A stretch of 64,000 nt of DNA from Engraulis encrasicolus (lineage: Eukaryota; Chordata; Actinopteri; Clupeiformes; Engraulidae), in contig NC_085876.1 of assembly GCF_034702125.1 (NCBI RefSeq), positions 2,049,725 to 2,113,724 on the forward strand, written 5' to 3'. The position numbers and the translations under genes were made by a program. The notes beneath the pieces are model-generated. The model saw only the letters and a list, made by a program, of their open reading frames with translations, made no database searches and was not told the origin of the DNA. Numbering within the stretch: position 1 is the first letter of the stretch; the number at the start of each line of letters is the position of its first letter. Shown one piece after another: positions 36,627-47,639 of the stretch.

Positions 36627-37617
36627 AAGTCACAGCACTGCATGGGGCAACCCCAATTAAGCCCTTGAAAGTTGTTGTGTTCTTGAAAGGAGAGAACAGC
36701 TCTGACTGAAGAGTTAATGATGATGGAGACTGGCATCGCACCTCAGTGCAGTCGATGATCACTCTGACATTTGGACAGTACTGCACAAATTTGGTAAGCA
36801 TGGTGGTTCTGATATGCCGTTTAGTCATCCAGATGGGAAGGGATCCAAGGATTAGGTAGAGGTAGTTGGCCCACGTGATGACAGCCCTGGAGACAGTGAA
36901 CATACTGACCTCAAACAGGTCGGCCAACACCTTCTCTGGCAGGCCAGCGGCAATTCGGCAGCAGAAAAGAAAAAACTCATCTATAAGGGGCAGTCTGCAC
37001 GATGGACTCGGAGAAAGGGGCTCAGATGACTGTGCTTTTTTCTGCGCCTTCGACCAATACACAAGTCTGGTGGCAGATGGTTTGATGGCCTCCCAGAAGT
37101 CACAAAAAACATCCCTTGACGTGAACCGTGTATAAAACCGTGTATTGGTGCTGTTTCGCAGCCATTTTCACGGACCACCAACGCTGCTAATTCCTCCATG
37201 GCAACCCATAGCTGTGTTTGCTCCGAGGGAAGGTCCGGCGAAATGTCACGGTCTACTGCTAACCCGTTTATAAATGGACTCCCTGGTCGGCAATCCCCAG
37301 TTGTTCCACTCAAAGCAGGATGGCACAGAACTTACTTTTAGGCGACTTACTTTTAGGCGCAAAATTATCCAGCGCTAGCCCACTATCACTGCCTGTAATG
37401 TAGTCTGACTCGTGGAAATGCCGGCTACAAACGTAGATGCTTCCCTGTTTTATTTTAAAGGTTGCCCTTTCGTCTCGCTTAATAGCAGTAATCCACATCT
37501 TTCGGACAACTTGGTCTGTCAGGAATCCGTGAAACCTCAAGTATGGTTGGCGTTGTTTATTCGATGAACACAGAGGAACCGAGCAGTGACATCTTGCCTT
37601 TGTTTGCGCCATTGTTA

Positions 37618-38004
37618 GGGGTCTTACACACCAAGGCGGTAAAGCGTCGCGGAACGGCCGCGTTTTTTACCGGCGTCGGTGAAAATACATTGAAACCTAT
37701 CTGTCCTTACACACCAACCGGCGGTAGTCGGGCGTCAGCGGCACGGGAGACGGCTCCGCGCCGCGCTGCATTTGGAAAATAGAACTCCAGCGTATTTTTC
37801 ACGCCGGCAACCGGCGGTGTCTCATTCAAATGAATGGCAAAGTAGCACGCTAGCTTTAGCTGTGGGGAGGGTTTTGAACAGGACTGGCCGCGCACGCCGA
37901 TGCTGTCAGTGTGCAAGGCAGAGAAAAGCACGCCGGCCAAAACTAAGCAGAAAGACCGCGTCCGTCCTGCGACCGTTCCGTTCCGCCTTGGTATGTTTTG
38001 GCCC
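37618..38004. mobile_element. PIF/Harbinger-type MITE, 387 bp
   Basis: TTA flanks both ends (37,615-37,617 and 38,005-38,007). The left end GGGGTCTTACACACCAAGG and right end (reverse complement) GGGCCAAAACATACCAAGG form an inverted repeat. A 3-bp TTA duplication is diagnostic for PIF/Harbinger. The interior is GC-rich (CGGCG, CCGGC) with no coding capacity. It lies about 3 bp upstream of the THAP start codon of ISL2EU, separating that gene from its promoter end. Confidence 0.88.
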
Positions 38005-39278
38005 TTATTGTAGATCAGCTGCCGGAAGAGAGTTCTTCAGTAACGCGGAAGCATGTAGTAGATTGTAGTCTTTCATGTTAGCATTTAAGGACTTCCTGGT
38101 TCGTATCGGCTTCCGGCCTCCATTGGGAATGAATAGGGGTAAATTTCAAATAAGCTCCGAGTGCAAGCACGCGCTTAGCGAACCCCCGCAAACTGTCGAG
38201 GGTGTTAAAAATAGGCTGTAGGTATGACATGGTTGATCATTTTGTGTCAAACTTCGACATAAATACGATGTTGCGTCCATATGCTAAACCCGGAAGCTTT
38301 TGCCGACTACAGAAGCGGCGCCTGTATCTAACGGCATGTACGTGCGGAGGGATGTACCCATGGCAACCAAAGGAAAGTATGTAGTTCGGAAGTTTTAATG
38401 ATCAGAAAGGGGTTAGCAATATTGAATTATAATCGTCATGATTTAACATGTGAATACACCAACATGATGATACGATCCGTTCCACTAATGAGAAAGGGAT
38501 GCGGGGACACGCTAATGTTCGTTGTTGCCGTGCAACTTATATTTTTGCCAAACCTGAATCTCTATGGCGTTTTGCAATGTAAAAAATCGCCATCGAACCG
38601 GTAGTCCAAACGCCGCATACAAGTTGACGTCAACGCTGAAGAGCTCTAGTTGGAATGCACAATAACGCTAAGTCCCGCCCACTAATCCCGGAAGCGTGAA
38701 AATAGCTTATTCTTGGGCCAAGACGAATCCTATGACGTCATATCCGCAGTTATAGAATGTCCGTCATTTTGGATTTTGTAAAAATTGATAAAATGGTCCT
38801 TATCCTTCAAATTTCAGATTTTCACAAAACTTCGTACACATGATCTATGGACCACACTAAAGAGACCTGTAAAAGGATTTTATTACATATTTTACCGTTT
38901 GGCCGTAACAGCCAATCAAAATCCTCCAAACAGATGCCAAACAGGAAGTGAGGTCATTTCTCAGCAACCCATCATCAGAATGTCTTGGGAATCGTCACAC
39001 AAATTCTTGGCTATCCCATGACTCCCCACAAGAACTTTCAGGTCTCCAGCTTACTCGCTAGCGCCACCAGCAGGTCATACATCCAATTTTGAGGTATATT
39101 TCTGCTTGTAAAAATTAACTACGCGTGTCTCTTACAGCCTGCCTGCTCAGGTCTTTTTGTTGCCATGGCGACTTAGGAGGACTTACTGCTTGGCCCCTCA
39201 TTGCTGCTTGCAGCTATATTGGTAGAAAAATTTGTCCAGCCCAATGTCAAAAATGCTCCCACTCATACCGGCACTGTA

Positions 39279-39828
39279 CAGCCCCTGGCAAAAAGTATGG
39301 AATCACCTGTCGTGGAGGATGTTCATTCAGTCGTTTTTATTTTTTTAGAAAAAATATGGATCACAGACCCGACTCAACGCTATAGTCATTTCAAAGGGCA
39401 ACTGTCTGGCTTTAAGAAACACTAAAAGAAATCAAGAAAAACAATTTTGTCAGTGAGTTATAGTCACTTTTTTAGAGCATACATAGAGAAATAAATATGG
39501 AATCACTCAACTCTGAGGAAACATCAAAAGAAAACTTAAAGAACGTTTTTGCAGCACCTGTGGCATTTAGAATAACCTACAGCCTCTGAAGAATGTCATT
39601 AATGAATGAAAAACAGTACCCTTCATCCATTTTCCTCACACTTTCTCTTATTGCAGTTGTCAGGTTTTACAGGTTGGAGCCTTATCATGGACCATTTTCT
39701 TAAACGTCCACCTCGTATTTTCATTTGGATTGAGGTCCAGACTGTTGAAGAAGATGACATGTTCTTCAATGAATGTTATCACAGGTTTTACAGTTCGGCA
39801 AGTAATGTAAAGATACATTACCATCCCA
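39279..39828 (-). mobile_element. Tc1-like transposon relic, one end lost
   Basis: Left terminus CAGCCCCTGGCAAAAAGTATGGAATCAC follows a TA (39,277-39,278). An inner copy of TATGGAATCACTCAA lies near 39,497, giving the IR/DR layout of fish Tc1 elements. On minus, about 39,660-39,760, the frame reads FNSLDLNPNENTRWTFKKMV and HDKAPTCKT, equal to the SPDLNPIEN catalytic-Glu region of Tc1 transposase. The rest of the gene and the other terminus are missing. It joins directly to a CAGTGTTGC-family repeat. Confidence 0.85.
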
Positions 39829-39830
39829 AG

Positions 39831-40092
39831 ACTTTTTGGTGCATCTGGCAACTTTTTAAAATGCACATTTTTAGTGACAAATTCATTGTTTTTCCTCCGC
39901 CATCAGAAGCGTTTCCCACGGTTAAGCAGGGCTGCAGATTAGCTCTGATCTCCACAAAGTAGCTAGCACCGCCCATTTCCACAGTGGACGAAGGCATGCG
40001 GTAACGTTTTCTGTAGATCAGCACGCTGTGGGTGATGCTGTGACGTTTCAGCGAGCCCATAGCGACTGGCTGATTTTCTTTTGACAACACTG
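39831..40092. mobile_element. Second, truncated copy of the CAGTGTTGC hAT-type repeat
   Basis: Shares CTTTTTGGTGCATCTGGC, AGAAGCGTTTCCCACGGTTAA, GCAGATTAGCTCTGATCTCC and GTAGCTAGCAC with 15,225-15,577, and ends ACAACACTG at 40,092. The left end is missing at the Tc1 junction. Confidence 0.7.
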
Positions 40093-40129
40093 AGCTGAAA
40101 AACGAACCATATTGAGCTGGGTCCAAGCG

Positions 40130-40911
40130 GCATGGGCTTTGGTGGATGTGCACCTCATCAAACGGTCGTTCAAGGTGAGTGTAGTGTGTGCACAGTGTGT
40201 GCCTTTACAGTCTGCAGAAGCATATCATTAATCGTTAAAGGGACACTGAGATTTTTAGTTGTTTATTTCCAGAATTCATGCTACCCATTCACTAATGTTA
40301 CCTTTTTCATGAATATTTACCACCACTATGAAATTCTATTTATTCATTATTAGTATTCATTATGACTGGAAAAATTGCACTTTTCATACATGAAAAGGGG
40401 GGTCTTCTCCATGGTCCGCCATTTAGAATTTCCTAAAATAGCCATTTTAAGCTGCAAAAATGTCTGTAATTGGACCATACTAGTTAATATTTGTTTATTA
40501 TTTAGTAAACTTTCATGGTAAGATCAAATTTGGCAATTTGGAGCCTAGTTTCAATGAGCAGCATAGTTGCAGTACCTTTTTTGACCATTTCCTGCACAGT
40601 GTCCCTTTAATGAACGCAACTTCATTAAAAAACATCTTTCTTGTATTCTCTTGTTTGCGGAATCACTGTGGCTGCAGATGGGGCTGAGGATGATATGGTC
40701 CGCTGTTTGGGCAGGGCAACCTTGCAACCTTGGGAGAGACAAGCTACAGCAGGCCAGGGTGCAGACCTTTACATTACAGGCCAGGGTGATCGAAGAAGAA
40801 GTGGCTATGGAGGAGAAGGAAGACGAGGGAGAGACTTTTGACAATGAGAATTTGATCGAGGAGGATGGGAGTGATGATGAGGTGGAGGAGGATGAAAATG
40901 TTGCAGAGTAG
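40130..40911 (+). other. Possible two-exon gene fragment, weak
   Basis: A short frame ending ALVDVHLIKRSFK stops at a splice-donor-like AAG|GTGAGTG (about 40,175-40,182). After an intron-like stretch filled by the MITE 40,235-40,610, an open frame from 40,651 to TAG 40,909 encodes SLWLQMGLRMIWSAVWAG and an acidic tail (EEKEDEGETF, EEDGSDDEVEEDENVAE). There is no start codon in the second frame, so it would need splicing. The acidic C-terminus is unusual for random DNA, but I recognise no family. It could be the end of a transposon gene or a decayed host gene. Confidence 0.25.
40235..40610. mobile_element. TTAA-ended MITE, 376 bp
   Basis: Ends TTAAAGGGACACTG and CAGTGTCCCTTTAA are a perfect 14-bp inverted repeat including TTAA. 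The interior is AT-rich and non-coding. The termini resemble the MITEs at 46,091 and 56,496 (all TTAAAGG), suggesting one mobilising transposase with TTAA preference. Confidence 0.88.
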
Positions 40912-43440
40912 CATGATCATAGGAGGCATGAAATCTGTTTTGCCATTCAGTTTATTTGCTGGTTTATTAATTAATCGATATGGACATTGTGGGTGTGGCC
41001 GGTCTGTGCCTTACAGTTTGTGTTTGAGTCTTCGTGTTCCGAGTTGGTTTCTTTTGTCAATGTTTTGTGTTTACAACATTAAGCAATTGCATTTGTTTCT
41101 AATCCTGGTGGATGATGTTCTAAACCACCAGAAAAATAACTTTAACGACATGAATTAAAAACAAATGAAATGGTATGCAAGAAGAAGGGACATATGAATT
41201 AATTAATGAAATAATACATTTACGGTATACATTTTTCCCCCCCAAATGACTGTATCGTTAGATTTATTTTAAAGAAGCCCCCTCAAATAGTAGCCTACCC
41301 CTATTAATAGCCTGGTCAAAAAAGAAAAAAAAAGTTGATAGTAGCCCCGCCCCGAAATTACTGTAGGCCTATATTATAACAGGTTTGTTAAAGGTTAAGT
41401 ATGCAATTGTAGTCCTTTCCAGTAAATTTATGTTGCTCCTCCTCAAATAATATTATCTTCATGTACTTTTACGACATAACAAACTAATATTCACTGGTCT
41501 GGGTTGACCAAAGTACTGTAAGTATGGCAGCCAAAGAGGTGTATGACTGGTAATTCAGACAGAGAATATCCCTCTTTAAATGTATGAAAAGTGAAAAGTC
41601 ATAATGATCGGTGAAATAAATGGTGCTCGTACATATATACATGTAGGAGCCATTTTGAGTAGTTTAATATTTATGTTTTTCTTGTCTTTCAATATTGCTA
41701 TTTACAAACTCAATTTTTCTTGTTTTGCTTTTCTATATCTAATATCAAATCTGTTTTGAGTATGTATGAGTAAGAGTGAGTGAGTGATTGTGAATGAATG
41801 AGTATGCCCTCTACAGGCAAAGAGGGAAATATGCCGACAGGTATTATGGTGTGCCATCCTGACGCCACTGGGAGGGTTCTGTGATGCGCATACTATCATA
41901 GACCGTGGCAATGACAGAATGGAAAGAATGGACTAATGGCAACCTAGAATCTTAGAACTTTAGAAATACTGCCACTTGAACCCTTGAAAAGTTTAATTTA
42001 TGTCATATGTTAATAAATGTCAGTACACTTTATTTTCGCCTCCTGGAGTATGTTCAGGAGTCATGATGATCACGCCGAATCCTCAAATGTAAGGTCAAAC
42101 AAACCAAGTCAAAGGGACTCAAAATAACATCAAGGTTTTGACACTACAATACATTAACAATGGTATGAATTAGAGTGACACTGTTTGAGACCAATGGGAG
42201 TGCTCCCCCATCTCGCTCTTAAGTCATGTGTTTCTCCATTTAAGTGAGGACAGAATTTAAGTGAACTGAGAATACAACTGTGTAGCATCAGAAAAGGGAA
42301 ATCAGCCTCACAAATGATAAATTAGAGGATGAGGTCCTCTTTCCATAAAGTACAAGACTAAATTCTGAGGAATTTGTTCCTACTGTATAAATAAAGTACA
42401 AGACTCATGGTGATGGTCTCAATCGTTTTTATTTGAATCATTTCTTTTAATTTTGCTGTCCTACTATTCACAAATTCAGGCACCCTACTTACAATTACAA
42501 TTGTGCGTGTGTCTGTGTCTGTGTCTGTGTGAGAATTGCTTCAGATGAAGAATAATTAATATATTTAAATAATTGATTTGTGAGCACAAATGTTTGTCAA
42601 TTATTGTATTTCCCTGGGGTTTTACAGGGGACAGCTGTATATTTGTTATGCTTTAGAACGTACCACTCGTTTTCAAAGCTTACTCTCAAATAAGGTCTTC
42701 CACTATACTAACCAACCATTTTTCAATAAAAAAGAATGAAAGAAAGATTCTATAGACATAGTGATGACAGCACAGTGTACAGCTGGAATAGAACACTAAT
42801 CACGTACACACACACACTCACACACTCACATGCCGCTGATGTATACGACCTAAAGTGAGTCAATTCCCAGCTTGCAATCAATCCATATAATTACAGTGTC
42901 TGCTCCCGCTGCACAACTGTGTGTGTGTATGTGTGTATACCCTCTGCTGAGAAATCCTTCATTGCCCTCTGTGTGTGCGTGTGCACGCGTGTGTAAGAGA
43001 GAGAGAGATTGTGTGTGTGTGTGTCCTTATGTTTTGGGTGGAGATATATGAAGAATTGTGGAAATGATTTGTACACACTTGATGCTGTTTAAAATCTCAG
43101 CGGGTGGTGTGGGTTTGTCTTGGAATTAATTCACATTTGTGAAAATGATGTAAATTATCAACCAAAAAGGGTGGCGATGCTCAAATTAAAAACTCCCATT
43201 TGATTAGGAGGGGGTAGGGGTGTGGGTGGGGGTGTATGTCTGCCATTTACTATAAGGTCTCCCCAAAGTGTTGGGAATTCAATGTCCACAACAAGCTACG
43301 GTGGTCCTACAATGTGTTGTGCCCTGGTTGACGACCCCTAGACGCCTCGCCCCTTTCGTGATGGCCCCGCCCCAGAGGGGGAAAAATGAGCAAAATGCTT
43401 TAGTAACTGAGAAGAAACACTAATAGAGTTTGGTAGCTCG
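40912..43440. other. Intergenic, AT-rich, no gene seen
   Basis: About 2.5 kb without a recognisable gene or terminal repeat. Short simple repeats occur near 42,500 (GTGTCT), 42,810, 42,920 and 43,010. The ISL2EU-type and LINE motifs seen elsewhere are absent. Confidence 0.45.
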
Positions 43441-43442
<2 letters not shown>

Positions 43443-43475
<33 letters not shown>

Positions 43476-43520
43476 TGTTTGTTTGTGTTTTTTTGTTTGT
43501 TTGTTTGTTTGTTTGTTTTT
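43443..43520 (+). repeat. (GT)n then (TTTG)n compound microsatellite
   Basis: About 14 GT units followed by TTTG units to about 43,520. Confidence 0.9.
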
Positions 43521-43931
43521 TCAGGTAAAACTACTGTGTGTAGTGTGCTATCAGACTTGTTCCATACCATTAGCCAACAGGGTCAGACCAGGTCTGGATA
43601 CATACAGACACACATACGCATGCACGCACAAGCACACAGTATTTTTAATTATTAGAGAGAGAGAACGAGAGAGAGAGAAGTGTGTGTGTGTGTGGGGGGG
43701 GGGGGGACTGAACAGTGGGATATACTTGGCAAGAGCCGTATTCACCCGCTTTGTTGTTTTGGAGTGATTTGTCCTTTTGTTGTTGTTTTTGCCAGTAAAC
43801 AAGGAAGGATTTACAGGGAGGAAAAACAGCCAACACACAACAAAGCGTGAAAGGTACAAAGCCCCTGATAACACCACAAGACAACACTCCCAGACAACAC
43901 CCTCAAAAACACTGTTCAGTGTGTGTGGTGT

Positions 43932-43969
<38 letters not shown>

Positions 43970-44213
43970 AGCACAAGAGAGAGGCAGAGAGAGACTAATG
44001 CCATAACTTTGGTGTACAGTAACATCCCTAATCAAATATCGATGCTTGTGCTGGCTGTGCTGGATAGGCAGTCACACACAAACACACACTGTGGCTGCTC
44101 CGGCTGTGCTGTGTAAATAACAAATGCCAACGATCATTTCGTTAGTAGCATGGTAGTAAACCCCTCTCCCGTGGTGACTTATCCTAGGCCCTAAATCTTT
44201 TCCTCCAAGAAAG
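43521..44213. other. Intergenic with short simple repeats
   Basis: GA and GT runs with a G-run (43,650-43,706) and a GT run (43,937-43,967). AAGGAAGGATTTACAGGGAGG lies between. No gene motif. Confidence 0.5.
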
Positions 44214-44347
44214 AGCGGCTTTCCACCAGGAGCAATTTGGGGTAAAGTATCTTGCTCAAGGACACGTTGATGGGGTCAAGCAGAGTGGGATTCTAACTGG
44301 CAACCTTCTGGTTGCCGAACGGCTCCTCTACCTCCTGAGCCAGGCGG
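44214..44347 (-). mobile_element. tRNA-derived teleost SINE fragment
   Basis: On minus: TGGCTCAGGAGGTAGAG (A-box-like), a tRNA-like body with AACCAGAAGGTTGCCAG, a decayed B-box (AGTTAGAATCC), then GTCCTTGAGCAAGATACTTTACCCCAAATTGCTCC-type sequence. I remember this order from a common fish SINE. No target duplication identified. Confidence 0.65.
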
Positions 44348-44840
44348 GTGGGGGTGATGAGTGTGCCATTGATGGTGAGTAGCAGAGTAGTAAAGGTAGT
44401 AAACCTCCCTCCAGAAGCCTCATACAGATGTGATGGCGCTGAGATATCAGCCTAGACCTTTTGCTCAGTGGTTTCACTCTTGGGATCCCATGCCAGATGG
44501 CTGGTAGGAGGATGTAACTTTGAGCCCAGAGTGACAGACTGCATATGCAGTGGTGTAGCATTACCGCAAAGTCGTATGGTAAAGCCCTTCTCACAAACCG
44601 ACCAACTATAATTACAACCATACAGTTTTTACCACCCATTTTCACACTTTTAAGATGCGTCCCAGCATCTCTATAAGAGGGAATGTCTGTCCATCCGTCC
44701 GTCCGTCCATCTGAAACGCACACGTTGGCATTTTGGCCTGGAGCGAATGCGTGTGCGAGCCAAAACACCTATGATATGTTACCAAACCGGCAAGGCTACG
44801 TAGCTGATTGCATTGTGAGACAACTGAGGGGGGCATTCAA

Positions 44841-45647
44841 TTTTTACCTCCGCCAAGGAGGTAATGTTTTCGGTCGCGTTGGTTTGTCTGTCTGTTTGTC
44901 TGTCTGTTTGTCAGCAGCATAACTCAGAAACTAAACAACCGATTTTTTTACGAAGCTTTGTGGGTTTGTTGATAATGACCCAAGGAACAAGTGATTCAAT
45001 TCTGGTGGTGATCCGGATCAAACGCGTCTTGTCACCTCGACTTCGAAATCTTTATTATTACAACAAAATAAGCAATAGCCTTTTGTCTCCTTGCTCTTCT
45101 AATGTACAGGTACTATATAGTTACTGGAAATTTGAAATAAAGACGGGGATATCTTCCGGGAACAAGTGGATCAAATAATAACCATCTGAAGGAAGTGCAA
45201 ACATGATTGCAGTTGTGTGAAGTGAATAGACGAAGCAGCGAACTCATAAGCAAGGGGGAGAATCGCACATATGATAAAGCCCCTGAGAAATGGAGAGAGC
45301 TGAATGCAAGGAATATGGCTAATTACAGAAGACGAAGAAATTAATTCGCACATAATCTCGAAGCCAATGTCTGTCTAATTTAGTTCAATGCACATTTTAG
45401 GCAGAACCACTAGAGGCCGCCATAAAGTTGTTTACATCGGTGTGTTTATGTCAAAGTTGCATAAGATATCTTTAAAAAGTCCTGGTTCTGGTTCGTAATC
45501 CGGATCACCAACAAAATTTAATCACTTGTTCCTTTGGTCACTCCACAAAGTTTCATCCAAATCCGTTCATACGTTTTTGAGTTATCCTGCTGACAAACAA
45601 ACAAACCAACATGACCAAAAACATTACCGCCTTGGCGTGGGTAAAAA
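44841..45647. mobile_element. DNA element with long (about 170-bp) terminal inverted repeats
   Basis: Left arm (44,841-45,021) and right arm (45,476-45,647) align in inverted orientation: TTTTTACC..CGCCAAGG, GGTAATGTTTT.GGTC, GTTGGTTTGT.TGT, TTTGTCAGCAG.ATAACTCA, CAAGGAACAAGTGATT, GGTGATCCGGAT. The left arm has an expanded TCTGTCTG stretch. The interior of about 450 bp has no coding motif. TA next to both ends could be the target duplication, but this is ambiguous. Confidence 0.75.
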
Positions 45648-46090
45648 CTGAAATACCCTGCACTTTCTGGCTTTTGTTTCATGTTTGGCTGTGTTTTTCA
45701 GCCTAGACTACACTGTCTGCAACTTCGATCTTGTGTGTGTCCGTGTGTGCCTTCTAGTACAAAAGTAGAAGTAATCTGGTAACAGAGTGAAGGTGTTTGG
45801 TTGTTGTAGCTCATTCTGCTACAAATGTTAACTGATGTTCTCAGGTGAATGTTGGTATTCCACACTGTAGCACCGTTCAGACATGGTACCTGTTATAAAT
45901 AGGCTGTTACCAAAATGGCAAGACCAAGTCTTAATTACTAAAGGTACTGTTTAATGTGGTACTATAGTACAGTGTGTAGTAGGGCCTACTATAGTAGTAG
46001 TAGAGATGTGTGTAGTACTATCGTAGAGAAGATCCCTCTGTTGGATCGAAACGTTGCCATATGTTTAAATTAAATAAAGTATGTTTGGAG
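45648..46090. other. Intergenic, no gene seen
   Basis: Contains short TAGTAG runs near 45,990. No motif recognised. Confidence 0.45.
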
Positions 46091-46440
46091 TTAAAGGGGT
46101 ATGCCACTATTTTGGGGCTTAATACAGTTCAAATCGTTGGCTGGGGTTTATAAAGGTGGTTAAGTGTCTTATTTTTCATGTTAAGTGTTGTCTTGCTTTA
46201 AGACAAGTTAAAAGAGGGAATATGTTGCTAAGCTAGTGAAAGTCAATGGATCCGTGTAGCATTGTAGCATGCTACACGGATCCATTGACTTTCACTAGCT
46301 TAGCGACATTCTCCCTCTTTTAACTTGTCTTAAAGCAAGACAACGGCTTACATGAAAAACAAGACAGTTTACCACCTCTATAAACCCCAGCCAACGATTT
46401 TAACTGTATTAAGCCCCAAAATAGTGGCAAACCCCTTTAA
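46091..46440. mobile_element. Palindromic TTAA MITE, 350 bp, nearly complete hairpin
   Basis: The two halves are reverse complements over about 170 bp. TTAAAGGGGTATGCCAC pairs with GTGGCAAACCCCTTTAA, and the centre is TCCGTGTAGCA, a loop of about 8 nt, then TGCTACACGGA (about 46,250-46,281). TTAA lies at both tips (46,091-46,094 and 46,437-46,440). Mismatches are few, for example ATATG against CATTC flanking TTGCTAAGC. There is no coding capacity. A transcript would fold into a long hairpin. Confidence 0.92.
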
Positions 46441-46676
46441 TACACAGTGTGCAGACCGTTCATCACACACTAGTACTATCTTAGTAAAATCTTTTTAAGG
46501 ACTCTTATAGCATTCCACTGGTGAAATTGTGTGCATTATGGGGCTATGAGTTCTGCAAACTGGAAACGATGCCCTGTGAAAACGGCAAATGTTTTAAACC
46601 TAATAACATTGCAAAATCAGGAAATTACACACATATCTTTGTGTTGCTCTAACACATGCACACACACAGACAGACA

Positions 46677-46796
<120 letters not shown>

Positions 46797-47142
46797 AAAA
46801 TGTGGTGAGCACATCATGAAGAAATTAATTACAATGTGTATTAGTATGATAGTACAGTACTTGTAGCACACAAACGCACGCACACACACTCTCTCTCTCG
46901 TTCTGTCTCTCTGTCTCGGTCTCTCTCGCTCGCTCGCTCTCTCTGCCCAGCAACAAGTGTTGAGAATATCTTGTGGAAATGAATTTCAGGGTTTATTAGT
47001 GTGACAGTGCTGGTGTCACGCGGGGGTTCTGTTTTAAATGGAAAGCTGAAGCAGCCTGTATGAATCTTTGTTCTGCTACCATTCATCTGTTCAGTCTCTG
47101 CTATATTACATATCTTCTTATGGCCACCTCACAAGCAGCACA

Positions 47143-47270
47143 CTGTGTGTGTGTGTGTGTGTGCGTGTGCGTGCGAGTGTGTGTGCGTGTGTGTGTGTGT
47201 GTTTGTGTGTGTGCGTGTGCGTGCGAGTGTGTGTGCGTGTGTGTGGGCCTGCGTGTCTGCGTGCGTGTGT
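47143..47270 (+). repeat. Imperfect (GT)n with GC interruptions
   Basis: Contains an internal duplicate of GTGCGTGTGCGTGCGAGTGTG at about 47,161 and 47,211, so a higher-order unit of about 50 bp is present. Confidence 0.9.
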
Positions 47271-47322
47271 CGCAGTCATTTTCCAATGCCCGTGAATCTG
47301 AACCAATTACATTTTCCATTTA

Positions 47323-47607
47323 GGTGCTGTTTCCACGTAGCAGGATATTTTTTTAGCAGGGTATTTTTTTCTCCTGCTAGGTGTAAACGCAACATGTGGA
47401 TAAAAAAATCCTCCATTGTAACAAATGCGTTTCAGACCCCTAAACAGGATATTTTTTTCTCCTGCTATTTTTTTCTCCTGCACCTGGATTTTTAAATATC
47501 TGCTACGTGGAAACGGAAGGCCAAAACCAATGCAAAACCAATACAACCAGGAGAAAAAAATACCCACATAGGCCTATAAAAATATCCAGCTACGTGGAAA
47601 CGGCACC
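47323..47607. mobile_element. PIF/Harbinger-type MITE, 285 bp
   Basis: TTA flanks both ends (47,320-47,322 and 47,608-47,610). The left end GGTGCTGTTTCCACGTAGC and right end (reverse complement) GGTGCCGTTTCCACGTAGC form a TIR of about 19 bp with one mismatch, extended by GGATATTTTT. The interior repeats TATTTTTTTCTCCTGC three times. Non-coding. Confidence 0.9.
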
Positions 47608-47639
47608 TTAGTTCATGTCACACTGGCCCCACATCCCAT

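Larger units (their letters stand above)
34176..37612 (-). pseudogene. THAP + DDE transposase gene of ISL2EU, broken by insertions
   Basis: Minus-strand order: a THAP zinc-finger (37,612-37,310) with CSVPLC, FHGFLTDQVVRKMWI and CSRHF; a linker region (37,313-36,981); then HTH-like LPEKVLADLFEVSMFTVSRA and the DDE_Tnp_4 core with VIIDCTEVRCQSPSSLTLQS (first Asp), FSPFKNTTTFKGLIGVAP and, after a frameshift near 36,600, LLEPGDGCMADKGFTIEKLL (second Asp). The frame is cut at PPFNPQ by a LINE. The C-terminal part resumes at about 34,400 as FTEDALKTQAIARLRILLER (third acidic residue, E) and SGTVNQLWTVCCL, ending at TAA 34,176-34,178. All three catalytic acids are still readable, but stops, frameshifts and two large insertions make it non-functional. 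Confidence 0.87.
31906..38707. mobile_element. ISL2EU-like DNA transposon, two convergent genes
   Basis: AATAAGCTATTTTCACGCTT (31,902-31,921) recurs as its exact reverse complement at 38,692-38,711. The host repeat around it is best explained by a TA duplication (31,904-31,905 and 38,708-38,709). A subterminal block TGTGCATTCCAACT is also present in inverted orientation near both ends. On plus it carries a YqaJ-type nuclease gene; on minus, a THAP+DDE transposase gene. That pairing, convergent between short TIRs, is what I know of ISL2EU elements (PIF/Harbinger-related). Both genes are broken, and three later insertions sit inside: 34,468-35,676, 35,771-36,459 and 37,618-38,004. Confidence 0.88.
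30901..39220. mobile_element. Teleost repeat with AGGGGCCAAGC inverted ends, split by ISL2EU
   Basis: The left end reads TTAGGGGCCAAGC and the right end GCTTGGCCCCTCA, an inverted repeat. The left end continues into a (TTA)n run. Inside are about three tandem units of roughly 260-300 bp, each starting CGTTTGGCCGT.ACAGCCAATC (31,354; 31,649; 38,896) and containing AAACAGGAAGTGA.GTCA and CTAGCGcCacCAGC. The repeat has no coding motif of its own. Its second or third unit is interrupted by the 6.8-kb ISL2EU-like element, giving a usable reading of the empty site. Confidence 0.65.
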
